Program-made: the position numbers and the translations under genes
The notes under the pieces: model-generated
Databases searched by the model: none
The model's input: only the letters and a program-made list of their open reading frames with translations
Told to the model about the DNA's origin: nothing
Shown here: positions 23,950 to 31,638 of the stretch, in pieces
Layout: every line of letters starts with the position of its first letter
Numbering within the stretch: the stretch's first letter is position 1
Origin: Candidatus Denitrolinea symbiosum
GTDB taxonomy: Bacteria; Chloroflexota; Anaerolineae; Anaerolineales; Villigracilaceae
Reading direction: 5' to 3'
DNA: 64,000 nucleotides
NCBI GenBank assembly: GCA_017312345.1
Contig: BLAA01000001.1
Coordinates: forward strand, 1,426,001-1,490,000

Positions 23950-26036
23950 CCTTCGACCTCGTCCCCGCCCAGCGCGCCATCGCGGAACTTCCACTCGACG
24001 CGAAGATCTTCCTGCGTGGACGCGCGGGCGCGGGCAAGACGACCGCGGCCGTCGAACGCTCGCTTCGCCTCCTGACCTCGGGCCTGCCAGCCGAGTCCGT
24101 GCTGATCCTCACCCCCCAGCGGACTCTGCAAACGCCCTACGAGGAGGCCATCCTCGCCGCGGGCCTCTCCGGTGGACAGGTCACCTTCGCCACCCTCGGC
24201 GGACTCGCCCGCCGCATGTGCGAACTCTTCTGGCCGCTCGTCTCCGACCGCGCGGGATTCAAAAATCCCGACCAGCCGCCCGTCTTCCTCACCCTCGAAA
24301 CCGCGCAATACTACATGGCGCGCCTCGTCCGCCCCAAACTGGACGAAGGCTTCTTTGAGTCCATTACCATTGACCGCAACCGACTCTACTCGCAGATCAT
24401 AGATAACCTGAACAAATCCGCCGTCGTCGGCTTCGACTACCGCGAGATCGCCGACCGTCTCTCCGCCGCGTGGACGGGCGACCCCGCCCGGCGCCGCGTC
24501 CACGCCGACGCGCAAACCTGCGCCACACTGTTTCGCGAGTACTGTCTCGAACACAACCTGCTCGACTTCTCCCTCCAATTCGAGATTTTCGCCAACCTCC
24601 TCTGGCCTGAGCCGATGGTACGCGACCATCTCACGCGTACCTATCGTCACCTCGTCTACGACAACGTCGAAGAAGACGGCCCCCGCGCCCACGACATCCT
24701 CCGCGAGTGGATGCCCGACTTCGACTCCGCGTTGTTGATCTACGACGAGGGCGCGGGCTATCGTTACTTCCTCGGCGGCGATCCCGTCACGGGCGAATCG
24801 CTCGCCGACACCTGCCACGAAGTCGTCACGATGAACGCCTCCTTCGTCATGTCCGAGTACATCGAGGGACTCTCCAACTCACTCAACACCGCCATCACCC
24901 GACTCCCCGCCGACGGCATCCACGGCACATTCGACATCGCCGACATCCTTGCCAAACGCTACTATCCCGAACTGCTCGATGCCGTCGTCGTTCACACTTC
25001 TCATCTGCTCTCTGATACTCTGCTCTCTCCCTCCGACATCGTCATTCTCGCCCCCTATCTCTCTGACTCCCTGCGCTTCGCGATCACGCATCGTCTGGAG
25101 CAGGAAAAAATCCCCTGGCGGACTCATCGTCCCTCGCGCTCCCTGCGGGACGAACCCGCCTCGCAAGCCCTCCTGACTTTAGCCGCGCTCGCCCACCCCG
25201 ATTGGAATCTCCGCCCCAGCCGCTTCGACGCCGCCTACGCCTTCATGTTCGCCCTCGGCGCGGACCTCGTCCGCGCGCAACTGCTCTCCGAGATCGTCTA
25301 CCGCCCCAAAGACCTGCGTCTCTCCGCCTTCGACGAGATCAAACCCGAAATGCAGGAACGCGTCACCTACACCCTCGGCGAACGCTACACCGCCCTCCGC
25401 AACTGGCTGATGATGTATCGTGACGGCGACCCGCTCCCCCTCGACCACTTCCTCCGCAAACTCTTCGGCGAGATCCTGTCCCAGCCCGATTTCGGATTCC
25501 ACGCCAATCTCGACGCGGTCAAAGTGGCCGCGAGTTTGATCGAATCCGTCCAAAAATTCCGTCAAGCCCTCGAACCCCAATCTCCAGTTACCAATTTCCA
25601 ATTACCTGATCTTGGCAAAGAATACCTCTCCATGCTCCAAGATGGAGTCATCGCCGCGCAATATCTCGAATCGTGGAGAAGCGAATCGGACGACGCCGTC
25701 CTCATCGCCCCCGCGCACACCTTCCTGATGATGAACCGTCCCGTCGCGGTGCAGTTCTGGCTCGACCCAGGCTCGAACGGATGGGTGGAACGCCTCGCCC
25801 AGCCGCTCACCCAGCCCTACGTCCTCAGCCGCGGCTGGGATCCCGCGCGGAGTTGGGGCGACGCGGACGAAGTCCAGGCAGAGACCGAATCGCTGGCGCG
25901 TCTCGTGCGCGGGTTGCTCAGTCGCTGCCGCGAAAAAATCTATCTCGCCATCCCCGAACTGGGCGAGACGGGATTCGAGCAACGCGGGACGCTGCTGCGC
26001 GCGTTCCAGAGGGTGTTGCAGGATGCTGGGGAATGA
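23946..26036 (+). CDS. AddB/UvrD-like ATPase lacking a nuclease domain
   Basis: This 696-residue protein begins MTFDLVPAQRAIAEL, with a Walker A at GRAGAGKTT (K31). It follows the SF1 helicase layout weakly: ILTPQRTL, the QFEIFANLLWPE region, and a degenerate VYDNVEEDGP where DExx would be. No C-terminal PD-(D/E)XK domain or iron-sulfur cysteines are seen. This recalls AddB-type subunits, with a UvrD-like helicase gene nearby at 26897 and a separate Fe-S nuclease at 41897. I start at 23946, overlapping the hydrolase stop. A repeat-derived stretch lies at 25575-25610. Confidence 0.75.
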   Translation: MTFDLVPAQRAIAELPLDAKIFLRGRAGAGKTTAAVERSLRLLTSGLPAESVLILTPQRTLQTPYEEAILAAGLSGGQVTFATLGGLARRMCELFWPLVSDRAGFKNPDQPPVFLTLETAQYYMARLVRPKLDEGFFESITIDRNRLYSQIIDNLNKSAVVGFDYREIADRLSAAWTGDPARRRVHADAQTCATLFREYCLEHNLLDFSLQFEIFANLLWPEPMVRDHLTRTYRHLVYDNVEEDGPRAHDILREWMPDFDSALLIYDEGAGYRYFLGGDPVTGESLADTCHEVVTMNASFVMSEYIEGLSNSLNTAITRLPADGIHGTFDIADILAKRYYPELLDAVVVHTSHLLSDTLLSPSDIVILAPYLSDSLRFAITHRLEQEKIPWRTHRPSRSLRDEPASQALLTLAALAHPDWNLRPSRFDAAYAFMFALGADLVRAQLLSEIVYRPKDLRLSAFDEIKPEMQERVTYTLGERYTALRNWLMMYRDGDPLPLDHFLRKLFGEILSQPDFGFHANLDAVKVAASLIESVQKFRQALEPQSPVTNFQLPDLGKEYLSMLQDGVIAAQYLESWRSESDDAVLIAPAHTFLMMNRPVAVQFWLDPGSNGWVERLAQPLTQPYVLSRGWDPARSWGDADEVQAETESLARLVRGLLSRCREKIYLAIPELGETGFEQRGTLLRAFQRVLQDAGE

Positions 26037-26069
26037 TGGCATTATTCACATTTTCACGAAAAACAGTTG

Positions 26070-26116
26070 TTGACACAGTCCTATTGATTTGATAGAATCT
26101 AGACAGACTAGACAGA
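26070..26116 (+). promoter_or_regulatory. Consensus promoter and 9-bp direct repeats of a toxin-antitoxin operon
   Basis: TTGACA (26070-26075), a 17-base spacer and TAGAAT (26093-26098) are followed directly by two perfect copies of CTAGACAGA (26099-26107 and 26108-26116) at the expected transcription start. AAAGGAG then precedes the antitoxin ATG at 26129. The repeats are a probable operator for the antitoxin. Confidence 0.75.
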
Positions 26117-26128
26117 AAGGAGCATCTC

Positions 26129-26377
26129 ATGAACGCGATCTGGCAAATTCAGGATGCAAAAAACAAACTGAGCGAAGTAATCACACGCGCCCTGAAGCAA
26201 GGGCCACAATTAATCACCAAACATGGTGAAAAGACCGCTGTGATTATTTCATATACCGATTACGAGAAGTTGCGCAAATCCCAGGGCAAATTATCGGATT
26301 TTTTCCGCGCTTCCCCGTTGGCGGGCGTTGACTTGAGCCGCGACAAATCCTTGCCGCGCAAGGGGATCGAGTTATGA
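26129..26377 (+). CDS. Phd/YefM-family antitoxin
   Basis: This 82-residue protein begins MNAIWQIQDAKNKLSEVITR, the Phd/YefM DNA-binding fold, with QLITKHGEKTAVIISYTDYEKL (shown in part) typical of the family. The C-terminal tail (DFFRASPLAGVDLSRDKS) would bind and neutralise the toxin. Its last four bases overlap the toxin start. It probably represses its own promoter through the 9-bp direct repeats. Confidence 0.92.
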   Translation: MNAIWQIQDAKNKLSEVITRALKQGPQLITKHGEKTAVIISYTDYEKLRKSQGKLSDFFRASPLAGVDLSRDKSLPRKGIEL

Positions 26378-26793
26378 AATACCTGCTAGACACCTGCGTC
26401 ATCTCGGAGATGGTTTCCAAACAGCCAAATCCAAAAGTTCTTGAGTTTGTAGACTCGCTTGACCCAGATGCTGTTTATTTGAGCGTCATCACGATTGGAG
26501 AAATTGCCAAAGGGATTGAAAAACTTCCCAAATCGAAGCGAAAACAGGAATTACACGCCTGGCTTGCAGAGGATTTGCTGGTCCGCTTTGATGGAAAAAT
26601 TATCCCTCTTAGCGCTGATGTCTTACTCGAATGGGGAATTCTCAATGCGCGACTTGAGTCTATAGGAAAAATGCTACCCGCAATGGATTCCCTCATCGCC
26701 GCGACAGTGGTAGTGCATGATCTGATTTTGATCACGCGCAATGTAAACGATTTTGAAAACACAGGTATTGAGATCGTTAATCCGTGGGAATGA
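26374..26793 (+). CDS. PIN-domain ribonuclease toxin (VapC/FitB type)
   Basis: This 139-residue PIN-domain protein has the acidic residues D6 (YLLDTCVISE), E in ITIGEIAKGIEK, D in AMDSLIAAT and the final VNDFENTG. It would cleave RNA until neutralised by the Phd-type antitoxin encoded immediately upstream with a four-base overlap. The module is inserted between the two helicase-like genes. Confidence 0.92.
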   Translation: MKYLLDTCVISEMVSKQPNPKVLEFVDSLDPDAVYLSVITIGEIAKGIEKLPKSKRKQELHAWLAEDLLVRFDGKIIPLSADVLLEWGILNARLESIGKMLPAMDSLIAATVVVHDLILITRNVNDFENTGIEIVNPWE

Positions 26794-26819
26794 ACTTCAC
26801 CCTCCGCCCCTCCCTGCCT

Positions 26820-26892
26820 TCGGCAACCATAGACGATAGACTACAGACCATGCTTGTCTGTTGTCCATCGTCCGTGGTCCGTGGTCAAAACT
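26820..26892. repeat. Degenerate repeat in the helicase leader
   Basis: Units around ACCATAGACGATAGACTACA and its partner GTCCATCGTCCGTGGTC form an imperfect hairpin. The sequence family matches the perfect inverted repeat at 3061-3110 (ACGATAGACGACAGACC). Confidence 0.55.
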
Positions 26893-26896
26893 AATC

Positions 26897-29161
26897 ATGG
26901 AATTTACATTCAGGCCATCCCAGATCGATATATTGAAATACCGCGGCGGACGCATGGGCATCTCCGCCGTCCCTGGCTCTGGAAAAACCTTCACACTCAG
27001 CGCGCTCGCGGCGCAGATCATCTCCAGCGGCGCGCTCGAAGCGGACCAGGACGTGCTCATCGTCACGCTCGTCAACTCGGCGGTGGACAACTTCTCGGCG
27101 CGCATCAGCCAGATGGTGGAAGCGCGAGGATTGATTCCGCATCTCGGTTACCGCGTCCGCACATTGCACGGACTGGCGCACGACATCGTCCGCGAGAAAC
27201 CGTCGCTGGCGGGGCTGGAGGATCGCTTCCAAATCGTGGACGAGCGCGAGTCCGAGTTCATCCGCAAAGAGTCGGCCAACGCGTGGCTGTCCACCTTCCC
27301 GAATCATCTCGACGATTACCTCGACCCCGAAATGGACGCCAGCAAACGCGACTGGGCGCGCCGCCAGCAACTGCCCGACCTCGTCCACAGCCTCGGCATG
27401 GCCTTCATCCGCACCTGCAAAAATTACGCGCTTACGCCCGAAGACCTGCGCGCGAAATTAGACAACGCGCCTGCCGCTCTTCCCCTCGCCGAGATGGGCT
27501 GGTGGATCTACGACAAATATCAACAAGCCCTGCGCTACCGCGGCGCGGTGGACTTCGACGACCTCATCATGTACGCCCTCCGCATCCTCCAAACTGACGC
27601 CGAATACCTCGCCCGCCTGCAATACCGCTTCCCCTACGTCCTCGAAGACGAAGCGCAGGACTCCAGCGCCATCCAGGAAAAAATTTTAAGATTGCTCGCC
27701 ACGAACTGGGTGCGCGTCGGCGACCCGAACCAGGCCATCTTCGAGACGTTCACCACCGCCGACCCCAAACTCCTGCGCGATTTCATCGCCCACGAAGCCG
27801 ACATCTCGCGGGAACTGCCCGTCAGCGGACGCTCGCAACAGGCCATCATTGACGTTGCCAATTATCTGATTGACTGGACGAACGCTTCGCACCCCGCCCC
27901 AGCCGTGCGCGACGCTTTGAGCGTTCCCCACATCCAGGCCGCCGCGCCCGACGACCCGCAGCCGAATCCACCCGCGGACCCCGAGGCCGTGCGCTTCATC
28001 CCCAACAAATTCACCCCCGAAGAAGAGGTGACCGCGGTCGTTAACTCGATCAAGAACTGGCTCCCCGATCACCAAGATTGGACGTTGGCCGTACTCGTCC
28101 CGCGTAACCTGCGCGGCACAGACGTGATCAACGCGCTCAAAGCGCAGAAGATCGAATTTGTGGAACTGCTCAACAGCACCGACAAGACCCGTCTCACCGC
28201 GGGCGCGTTGGGAAACGTGCTGAGTTACCTGTCCGATCCATCCTCCCCGACGAAGTTGGCGCGGGCGTATCAGGTGTGGAGGCGGGATTGGAGAGACCCG
28301 TCAGCGCGAGCCTCGACGGGGGAGAAGCTATCTCCTGAAGACGAGGAGATTACTTCGTCGCAAAAAGCGCTCCTCGCAACGACAACAGAACTCCTCCGCA
28401 AGGTCGGGGAGACGGAAGCGTTCACGGCGCCGCGTCCCGATTCAGATTGGCTGGCAACTATCGGGGAGTCGGAGGCGGAGTCTGTCGTCGTCGAGTTGGA
28501 CGCGTTTCGAGTCGTCGTCAACCGCTGGCTGGGCGCGGTCACGCTTCCGATTGATCAGTTGGTCCTGACTCTCGCTCAGGAATTGTTCGCCGATCCCGCA
28601 GACCTGGCGCTGGCGCACAAACTCGCGCTGGCGCTGCGTCAGGCGGCGGACGTCCATGCCGAGTGGCGTCTGCCCGAGTTGACATCCGAGTTGGGAGTCA
28701 TCGCCCGCAACGAACGGCGCTTCATCGGCTTCTCGTCGGACGACTCGGGTTTCGACCCGAACGCGCACCGCGGCAAAGTGGTGGTGACGACGATGCACAA
28801 GGCCAAGGGGCTGGAGTGGGACCGCGTCTATTTGATGAGCGTGAACAATTACGATTTCCCGTCGCTGCAAAAATATGACGGTTATATTTCGGAGAAGTGG
28901 TTTGTGCGCAACAAGTTGAATCTCGAAGCCGAGGCGCTGGCGCAGTTGAAGGCCGCGCTCGCGTCTGGCGAGTTTGACTGGTATGAGGAGGGCGCCGCCA
29001 CTCTCGTCTCGCGCGAGGACTATACCCGCGAACGTCTGCGATTGCTGTATGTCGGGATCACCCGCGCCAAACGCGATTTGATCGTGACGTGGAACACGGG
29101 ACGCAAAGGCGAGTCCACGCCGAATTTGGCGTTGGAGGCGATGGTGAGAGGGGAGAGATAA
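26897..29161 (+). CDS. UvrD/PcrA-like superfamily 1 DNA helicase
   Basis: This 754-residue ATP-dependent DNA helicase starts at ATG 26897. Motif I is GISAVPGSGKTFT (K30), motif II YVLEDEAQDS, motif III VGDPNQAIFETF, motif V TTMHKAKGLEWDRV and motif VI LLYVGITRAKRDLIV, so it looks catalytically complete. It may pair with the AddB-like protein encoded upstream. Residues encoded at 28320-28385 come from a palindromic repeat and form an extra loop. The final 80 bases are duplicated at 29712. Confidence 0.9.
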   Translation: MEFTFRPSQIDILKYRGGRMGISAVPGSGKTFTLSALAAQIISSGALEADQDVLIVTLVNSAVDNFSARISQMVEARGLIPHLGYRVRTLHGLAHDIVREKPSLAGLEDRFQIVDERESEFIRKESANAWLSTFPNHLDDYLDPEMDASKRDWARRQQLPDLVHSLGMAFIRTCKNYALTPEDLRAKLDNAPAALPLAEMGWWIYDKYQQALRYRGAVDFDDLIMYALRILQTDAEYLARLQYRFPYVLEDEAQDSSAIQEKILRLLATNWVRVGDPNQAIFETFTTADPKLLRDFIAHEADISRELPVSGRSQQAIIDVANYLIDWTNASHPAPAVRDALSVPHIQAAAPDDPQPNPPADPEAVRFIPNKFTPEEEVTAVVNSIKNWLPDHQDWTLAVLVPRNLRGTDVINALKAQKIEFVELLNSTDKTRLTAGALGNVLSYLSDPSSPTKLARAYQVWRRDWRDPSARASTGEKLSPEDEEITSSQKALLATTTELLRKVGETEAFTAPRPDSDWLATIGESEAESVVVELDAFRVVVNRWLGAVTLPIDQLVLTLAQELFADPADLALAHKLALALRQAADVHAEWRLPELTSELGVIARNERRFIGFSSDDSGFDPNAHRGKVVVTTMHKAKGLEWDRVYLMSVNNYDFPSLQKYDGYISEKWFVRNKLNLEAEALAQLKAALASGEFDWYEEGAATLVSREDYTRERLRLLYVGITRAKRDLIVTWNTGRKGESTPNLALEAMVRGER
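29057..29133 (+). repeat. Direct repeat flanking a toxin-antitoxin cassette, left copy
   Basis: This 77-base segment at the 3' end of the helicase gene (starting ATCACCCGCGCC) recurs at 29712-29788 with seven mismatches (about 91 percent identity). Looser similarity continues into the promoter-like GGATATAATTC downstream. Confidence 0.88.
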
Positions 29162-29204
29162 ATGAATACGGGATATAATTCCGAACGTCATTGAAAGGTA
29201 ATCC

Positions 29205-29441
29205 ATGAACAAAACACTCAGCCAATTATCAACCAACGAATTCGAGACGCTCGTGGAGCGCGCAGTAGACAGGCGGCTCGAAGTCTGGATGACGCAATTG
29301 ATGGACGCGCTAACCAGCATTGACGAACCCGCAAGCAAACTTCGCCCTGAATTTGCCGCGTCGCTTCGAATGGCGATCAAACAATCCGAAACGGGCGAAG
29401 GCACGGATCTGGAATCCTTCCGAAAGGAAATTGGGGGATGA
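29205..29441 (+). CDS. Putative antitoxin of a RelE-type module
   Basis: This 78-residue acidic, helical protein (MNKTLSQLSTNEFETLVERA) lies directly upstream of a RelE/ParE-type toxin with a four-base overlap. It has no recognisable DNA-binding motif; the call rests on size, composition and coupling. TATAAT at 29174-29179 and GAAAGGTAATCC upstream of the ATG give it its own promoter and ribosome binding site. Confidence 0.75.
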   Translation: MNKTLSQLSTNEFETLVERAVDRRLEVWMTQLMDALTSIDEPASKLRPEFAASLRMAIKQSETGEGTDLESFRKEIGG

Positions 29442-29704
29442 AACTGTATCAAGTCATCCTGACGCCCGAAGCGCAGGCGGACTTGCGGCGGATCGCGTCG
29501 GCGACGCGAACGCGTCTGCTCGACAAATTGGAATGGATGGGGGAAAATGCGGAACTCATCCAACATCAGGCATTGCAAGGCGATGAATGGAAGGGGTGTT
29601 TCAAATACCGCGTCGGCGATTATCGAATCGTTTATAGATTGGATCACCCTGCCGTGAAATTGGTTGTTTTGAAAGTCGGCCATCGGCGCGAAGTCTACAA
29701 GTGA
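29438..29704 (+). CDS. RelE/ParE-family toxin
   Basis: This 88-residue protein has the RelE fold signature: MKLYQVILTPEAQADLRRI at the start, then GCFKYRVGDYRIVYRL and VVLKVGHRREVYK. It would cleave mRNA on the ribosome or poison gyrase, depending on subfamily. It ends six bases before the right-hand duplicated helicase fragment. Confidence 0.92.
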   Translation: MKLYQVILTPEAQADLRRIASATRTRLLDKLEWMGENAELIQHQALQGDEWKGCFKYRVGDYRIVYRLDHPAVKLVVLKVGHRREVYK

Positions 29705-29711
29705 TATGGGA

Positions 29712-29788
29712 ATCACCCGCGCCTAGCGCGATTTAATCGTGACATCGAACACGGGACGCAAGGGAGAGTCCACGCCGAATTTGGCGTT
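29712..29788 (+). pseudogene. Duplicated, decayed 3' end of the helicase gene
   Basis: This is the right copy of the 77-base repeat. It contains an in-frame TAG where the helicase reads a lysine codon (GCCTAGCGC versus GCCAAACGC), so it no longer codes. Similarity persists weakly to the CTATAATTCTG at 29823-29833, matching the promoter region that follows the left copy. Confidence 0.85.
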
Positions 29789-29851
29789 TCAGGAGATAAT
29801 CAGTGAGCGATTGTGATGTCGGCTATAATTCTGCGAGGAACAAATTGAGAA

Positions 29852-30679
29852 ATGAGAAAACAAGGCGAAGTTTTAGTAGCGATTATTAACAACCTTAATG
29901 ATTTTGCCGATTTGCGAGATCGTCATTGGTATCGTATTCCTGTTACAAGCGTTGACAGATGGCTGAAAGAACGGTTTCCGCCTGAGTGGATTGCTTTTTA
30001 TCAGACAAAGAAGTTCGGGACGGAGGCATATGCTATAAACTATGTCGCCAAAGTCAAGGAAGTACGAAAAGTTTATCGGCATGAAATTTTTCCAGATGAG
30101 CCCATAAGCGAAAAAACGAATAATCGCTACTATCAAATTTACACATTTCCTTTGCAACCGCTTCCAAGGCCGATTTTCAGTTTTCGACGCCGTAGAATCA
30201 TTTTTATCCCCACAACAGTTGAGAAATTCAAAGTCGCGGAACAAATTAACGATCTTTATGACGAAAGCCCTCTAGAGGACGTTCTTTGGGTGGAACTTCG
30301 GAAGTTAGAGATCCCGGCAGAGAGGCAGGAATTTGTTGAGATCAATGGAAGGCAATACGCTTTAGATTTTGCGGTCTATTGCATGGATGGAAAAATTGAC
30401 GTTGAAACTGACGGCGACTACTGGCACTCTCATCCAGAAAAGCGAGCCGAAGACTCGATACGCTATAACGATTTAACTTCAAAAGGCTGGCATATTCTAC
30501 GGTTCACGAGTCAGCAAGTTCGTGAGCAAATGGCTGATTATTGTGTCGAAAAAGTCAAAGACACAATTGATAGGCTTGGCGGATTGGATGTTGGGAAATT
30601 TAAACCAAGGAAATTTAAAGAAAAAGGAGCAACGGGGCCCTACCAGCCTTCATTATTCGATCCGTTGATAGATGAATAA
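29852..30679 (+). CDS. Protein with C-terminal DUF559/Vsr-like endonuclease domain
   Basis: In this 275-residue protein, residues 1-115 form an unrecognised N-terminal domain. Residues 150-240 resemble the very-short-patch-repair/DUF559 fold: QYALDFAVYCMDGKIDVETDGDYW (quoted in part), with D, E and D as candidate metal ligands, then HPEKRAEDSIRYNDLTSKGW and ILRFTSQQV. It is moderately AT-richer than its neighbours. TATAAT at 29824-29829 and GAGGAAC give it a promoter and ribosome binding site. Its place beside toxin-antitoxin genes hints at acquired DNA; no methylase partner is present. Confidence 0.75.
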   Translation: MRKQGEVLVAIINNLNDFADLRDRHWYRIPVTSVDRWLKERFPPEWIAFYQTKKFGTEAYAINYVAKVKEVRKVYRHEIFPDEPISEKTNNRYYQIYTFPLQPLPRPIFSFRRRRIIFIPTTVEKFKVAEQINDLYDESPLEDVLWVELRKLEIPAERQEFVEINGRQYALDFAVYCMDGKIDVETDGDYWHSHPEKRAEDSIRYNDLTSKGWHILRFTSQQVREQMADYCVEKVKDTIDRLGGLDVGKFKPRKFKEKGATGPYQPSLFDPLIDE

Positions 30680-30687
30680 GGAAACCG

Positions 30688-30724
30688 AAAACGGTCTCAG
30701 GACATTTCCTCCAGAGACGTTTTT
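30688..30724. terminator. Bidirectional terminator between convergent genes
   Basis: AAAACGGTCTC (30688-30698) pairs with GAGACGTTTTT (30714-30724) around a 15-base loop, with T-runs on both strands, between the convergent stops at 30679 and 30725. The loop (AGGACATTTCCTCC) recurs in altered form at 31480-31500. Confidence 0.75.
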
Positions 30725-31177
30725 CTACTCTCCCTCAAATGGACTGATCTCCAAATCCCCTACAAAAATCGCGGACTTGACCGCCCGCGCCAGCTCTTCA
30801 TCCGCGGTGACAAGCGGAATCTCCAATTTCTCAGCAAGGACGGCATAGCACGCGTCGTAGGCGGTGAGTTTCTTTTCCGATGCCAGCAAAAGGGCTTCCT
30901 CCATCAAATCCGCAGTAGATGTTGACTTAATGGCGAGGCGTTTCATATCCGCTAAATCGGCTTGCGAGTCTGCGAGCGGACGTCCAAAGCGGCGCGTGTA
31001 CTTCAGCAGGATATTGGCGCACTCGATGAAAAACAGGTCGGGGACGTATAACTCGGCTGGCGGGTCCGCGGCCAAATGCGAGAACAAGGCGTGCGCCTGC
31101 TCGGAAAACTCCTCGTCCACAAAAAGTTTGATCCCAACGCTTGCGTCCACCACACAGCGCAGCGGCCGATCGCTCAT
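30725..31177 (-). CDS. PIN-domain toxin (VapC/FitB type)
   Basis: This 150-residue PIN ribonuclease has acidic residues in CVVDASVGIK, DLFFIECANILLK, TAYDACYAVLAE and TADEEL. The start overlaps the upstream antitoxin by four bases. It is the third toxin-antitoxin module within 5 kb. Confidence 0.92.
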   Translation of the reverse strand: MSDRPLRCVVDASVGIKLFVDEEFSEQAHALFSHLAADPPAELYVPDLFFIECANILLKYTRRFGRPLADSQADLADMKRLAIKSTSTADLMEEALLLASEKKLTAYDACYAVLAEKLEIPLVTADEELARAVKSAIFVGDLEISPFEGE

Positions 31178-31416
31178 CGGTTGCGGTCCTCACGCAACAA
31201 GGCCGAACTCGAAGGCGCTTTTTTAGGCGCGGCAAACCGTCGGCGGCGGATCGAAGCCAGCGCTTTGACCTGCGCCTTGCGGCGTTTTTCGTCCTCCAAA
31301 GCCTGTCCAAGCATGGTCAAAACCTGCGCGCTTAATGAACGGTTTTTTGTCTCTGCCAGTTGTTGAATTTGGGCGTACAAATCTTCGGGAACGCTGCGGA
31401 CGTGTAAAGTGGGCAT
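31174..31416 (-). CDS. FitA-like ribbon-helix-helix antitoxin
   Basis: This 80-residue protein has an N-terminal ribbon-helix-helix (MPTLHVRSVPEDLYAQIQQL, then NRSLSAQVLTML) and a basic arginine/lysine-rich tail that would contact the toxin. It starts at ATG 31416 behind AAAGGAG; the much longer open frame upstream runs antisense through the beta-propeller gene and is not real. It is likely autoregulatory through the palindrome at 31451-31465. Confidence 0.88.
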   Translation of the reverse strand: MPTLHVRSVPEDLYAQIQQLAETKNRSLSAQVLTMLGQALEDEKRRKAQVKALASIRRRRFAAPKKAPSSSALLREDRNR

Positions 31417-31435
31417 GTCTGCTCCTTTCGTCCGC

Positions 31436-31465
31436 AGTATAGCATGGTCGGTTGCACAATGCAAC
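31436..31465 (-). promoter_or_regulatory. Promoter with overlapping operator for the FitA-like antitoxin
   Basis: On the minus strand TTGCAT (31464-31459), a 17-base spacer and TATACT (31441-31436) with a preceding TG form a strong promoter. The perfect palindrome GTTGCA-CAA-TGCAAC (31451-31465) covers the -35, as expected for repression by a ribbon-helix-helix antitoxin. Confidence 0.72.
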
Positions 31466-31581
31466 ACAAGAACTAGTCTTAGGGCATTTCCTCCCGAGGC
31501 TGCTATAACTGCGCCATGTTTTTTGTCCTCCGTTCGGCTCATTTCATTGACGGGGAACTTCAGGCCACAACTTAAACCCAC

Positions 31582-31610
31582 TTGAATCGCGGCCCCGGAT
31601 TCCGTACAAT
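31582..31610 (+). promoter_or_regulatory. Promoter of the beta-propeller protein gene
   Basis: TTGAAT (31582-31587) and TACAAT (31605-31610) are separated by 17 bases, 28 bases upstream of the ATG at 31639; GAAAGGAAGG is the ribosome binding site. Confidence 0.65.
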
Positions 31611-31638
31611 GTAAGCGCGTCATTGAAAGGAAGGCCCT

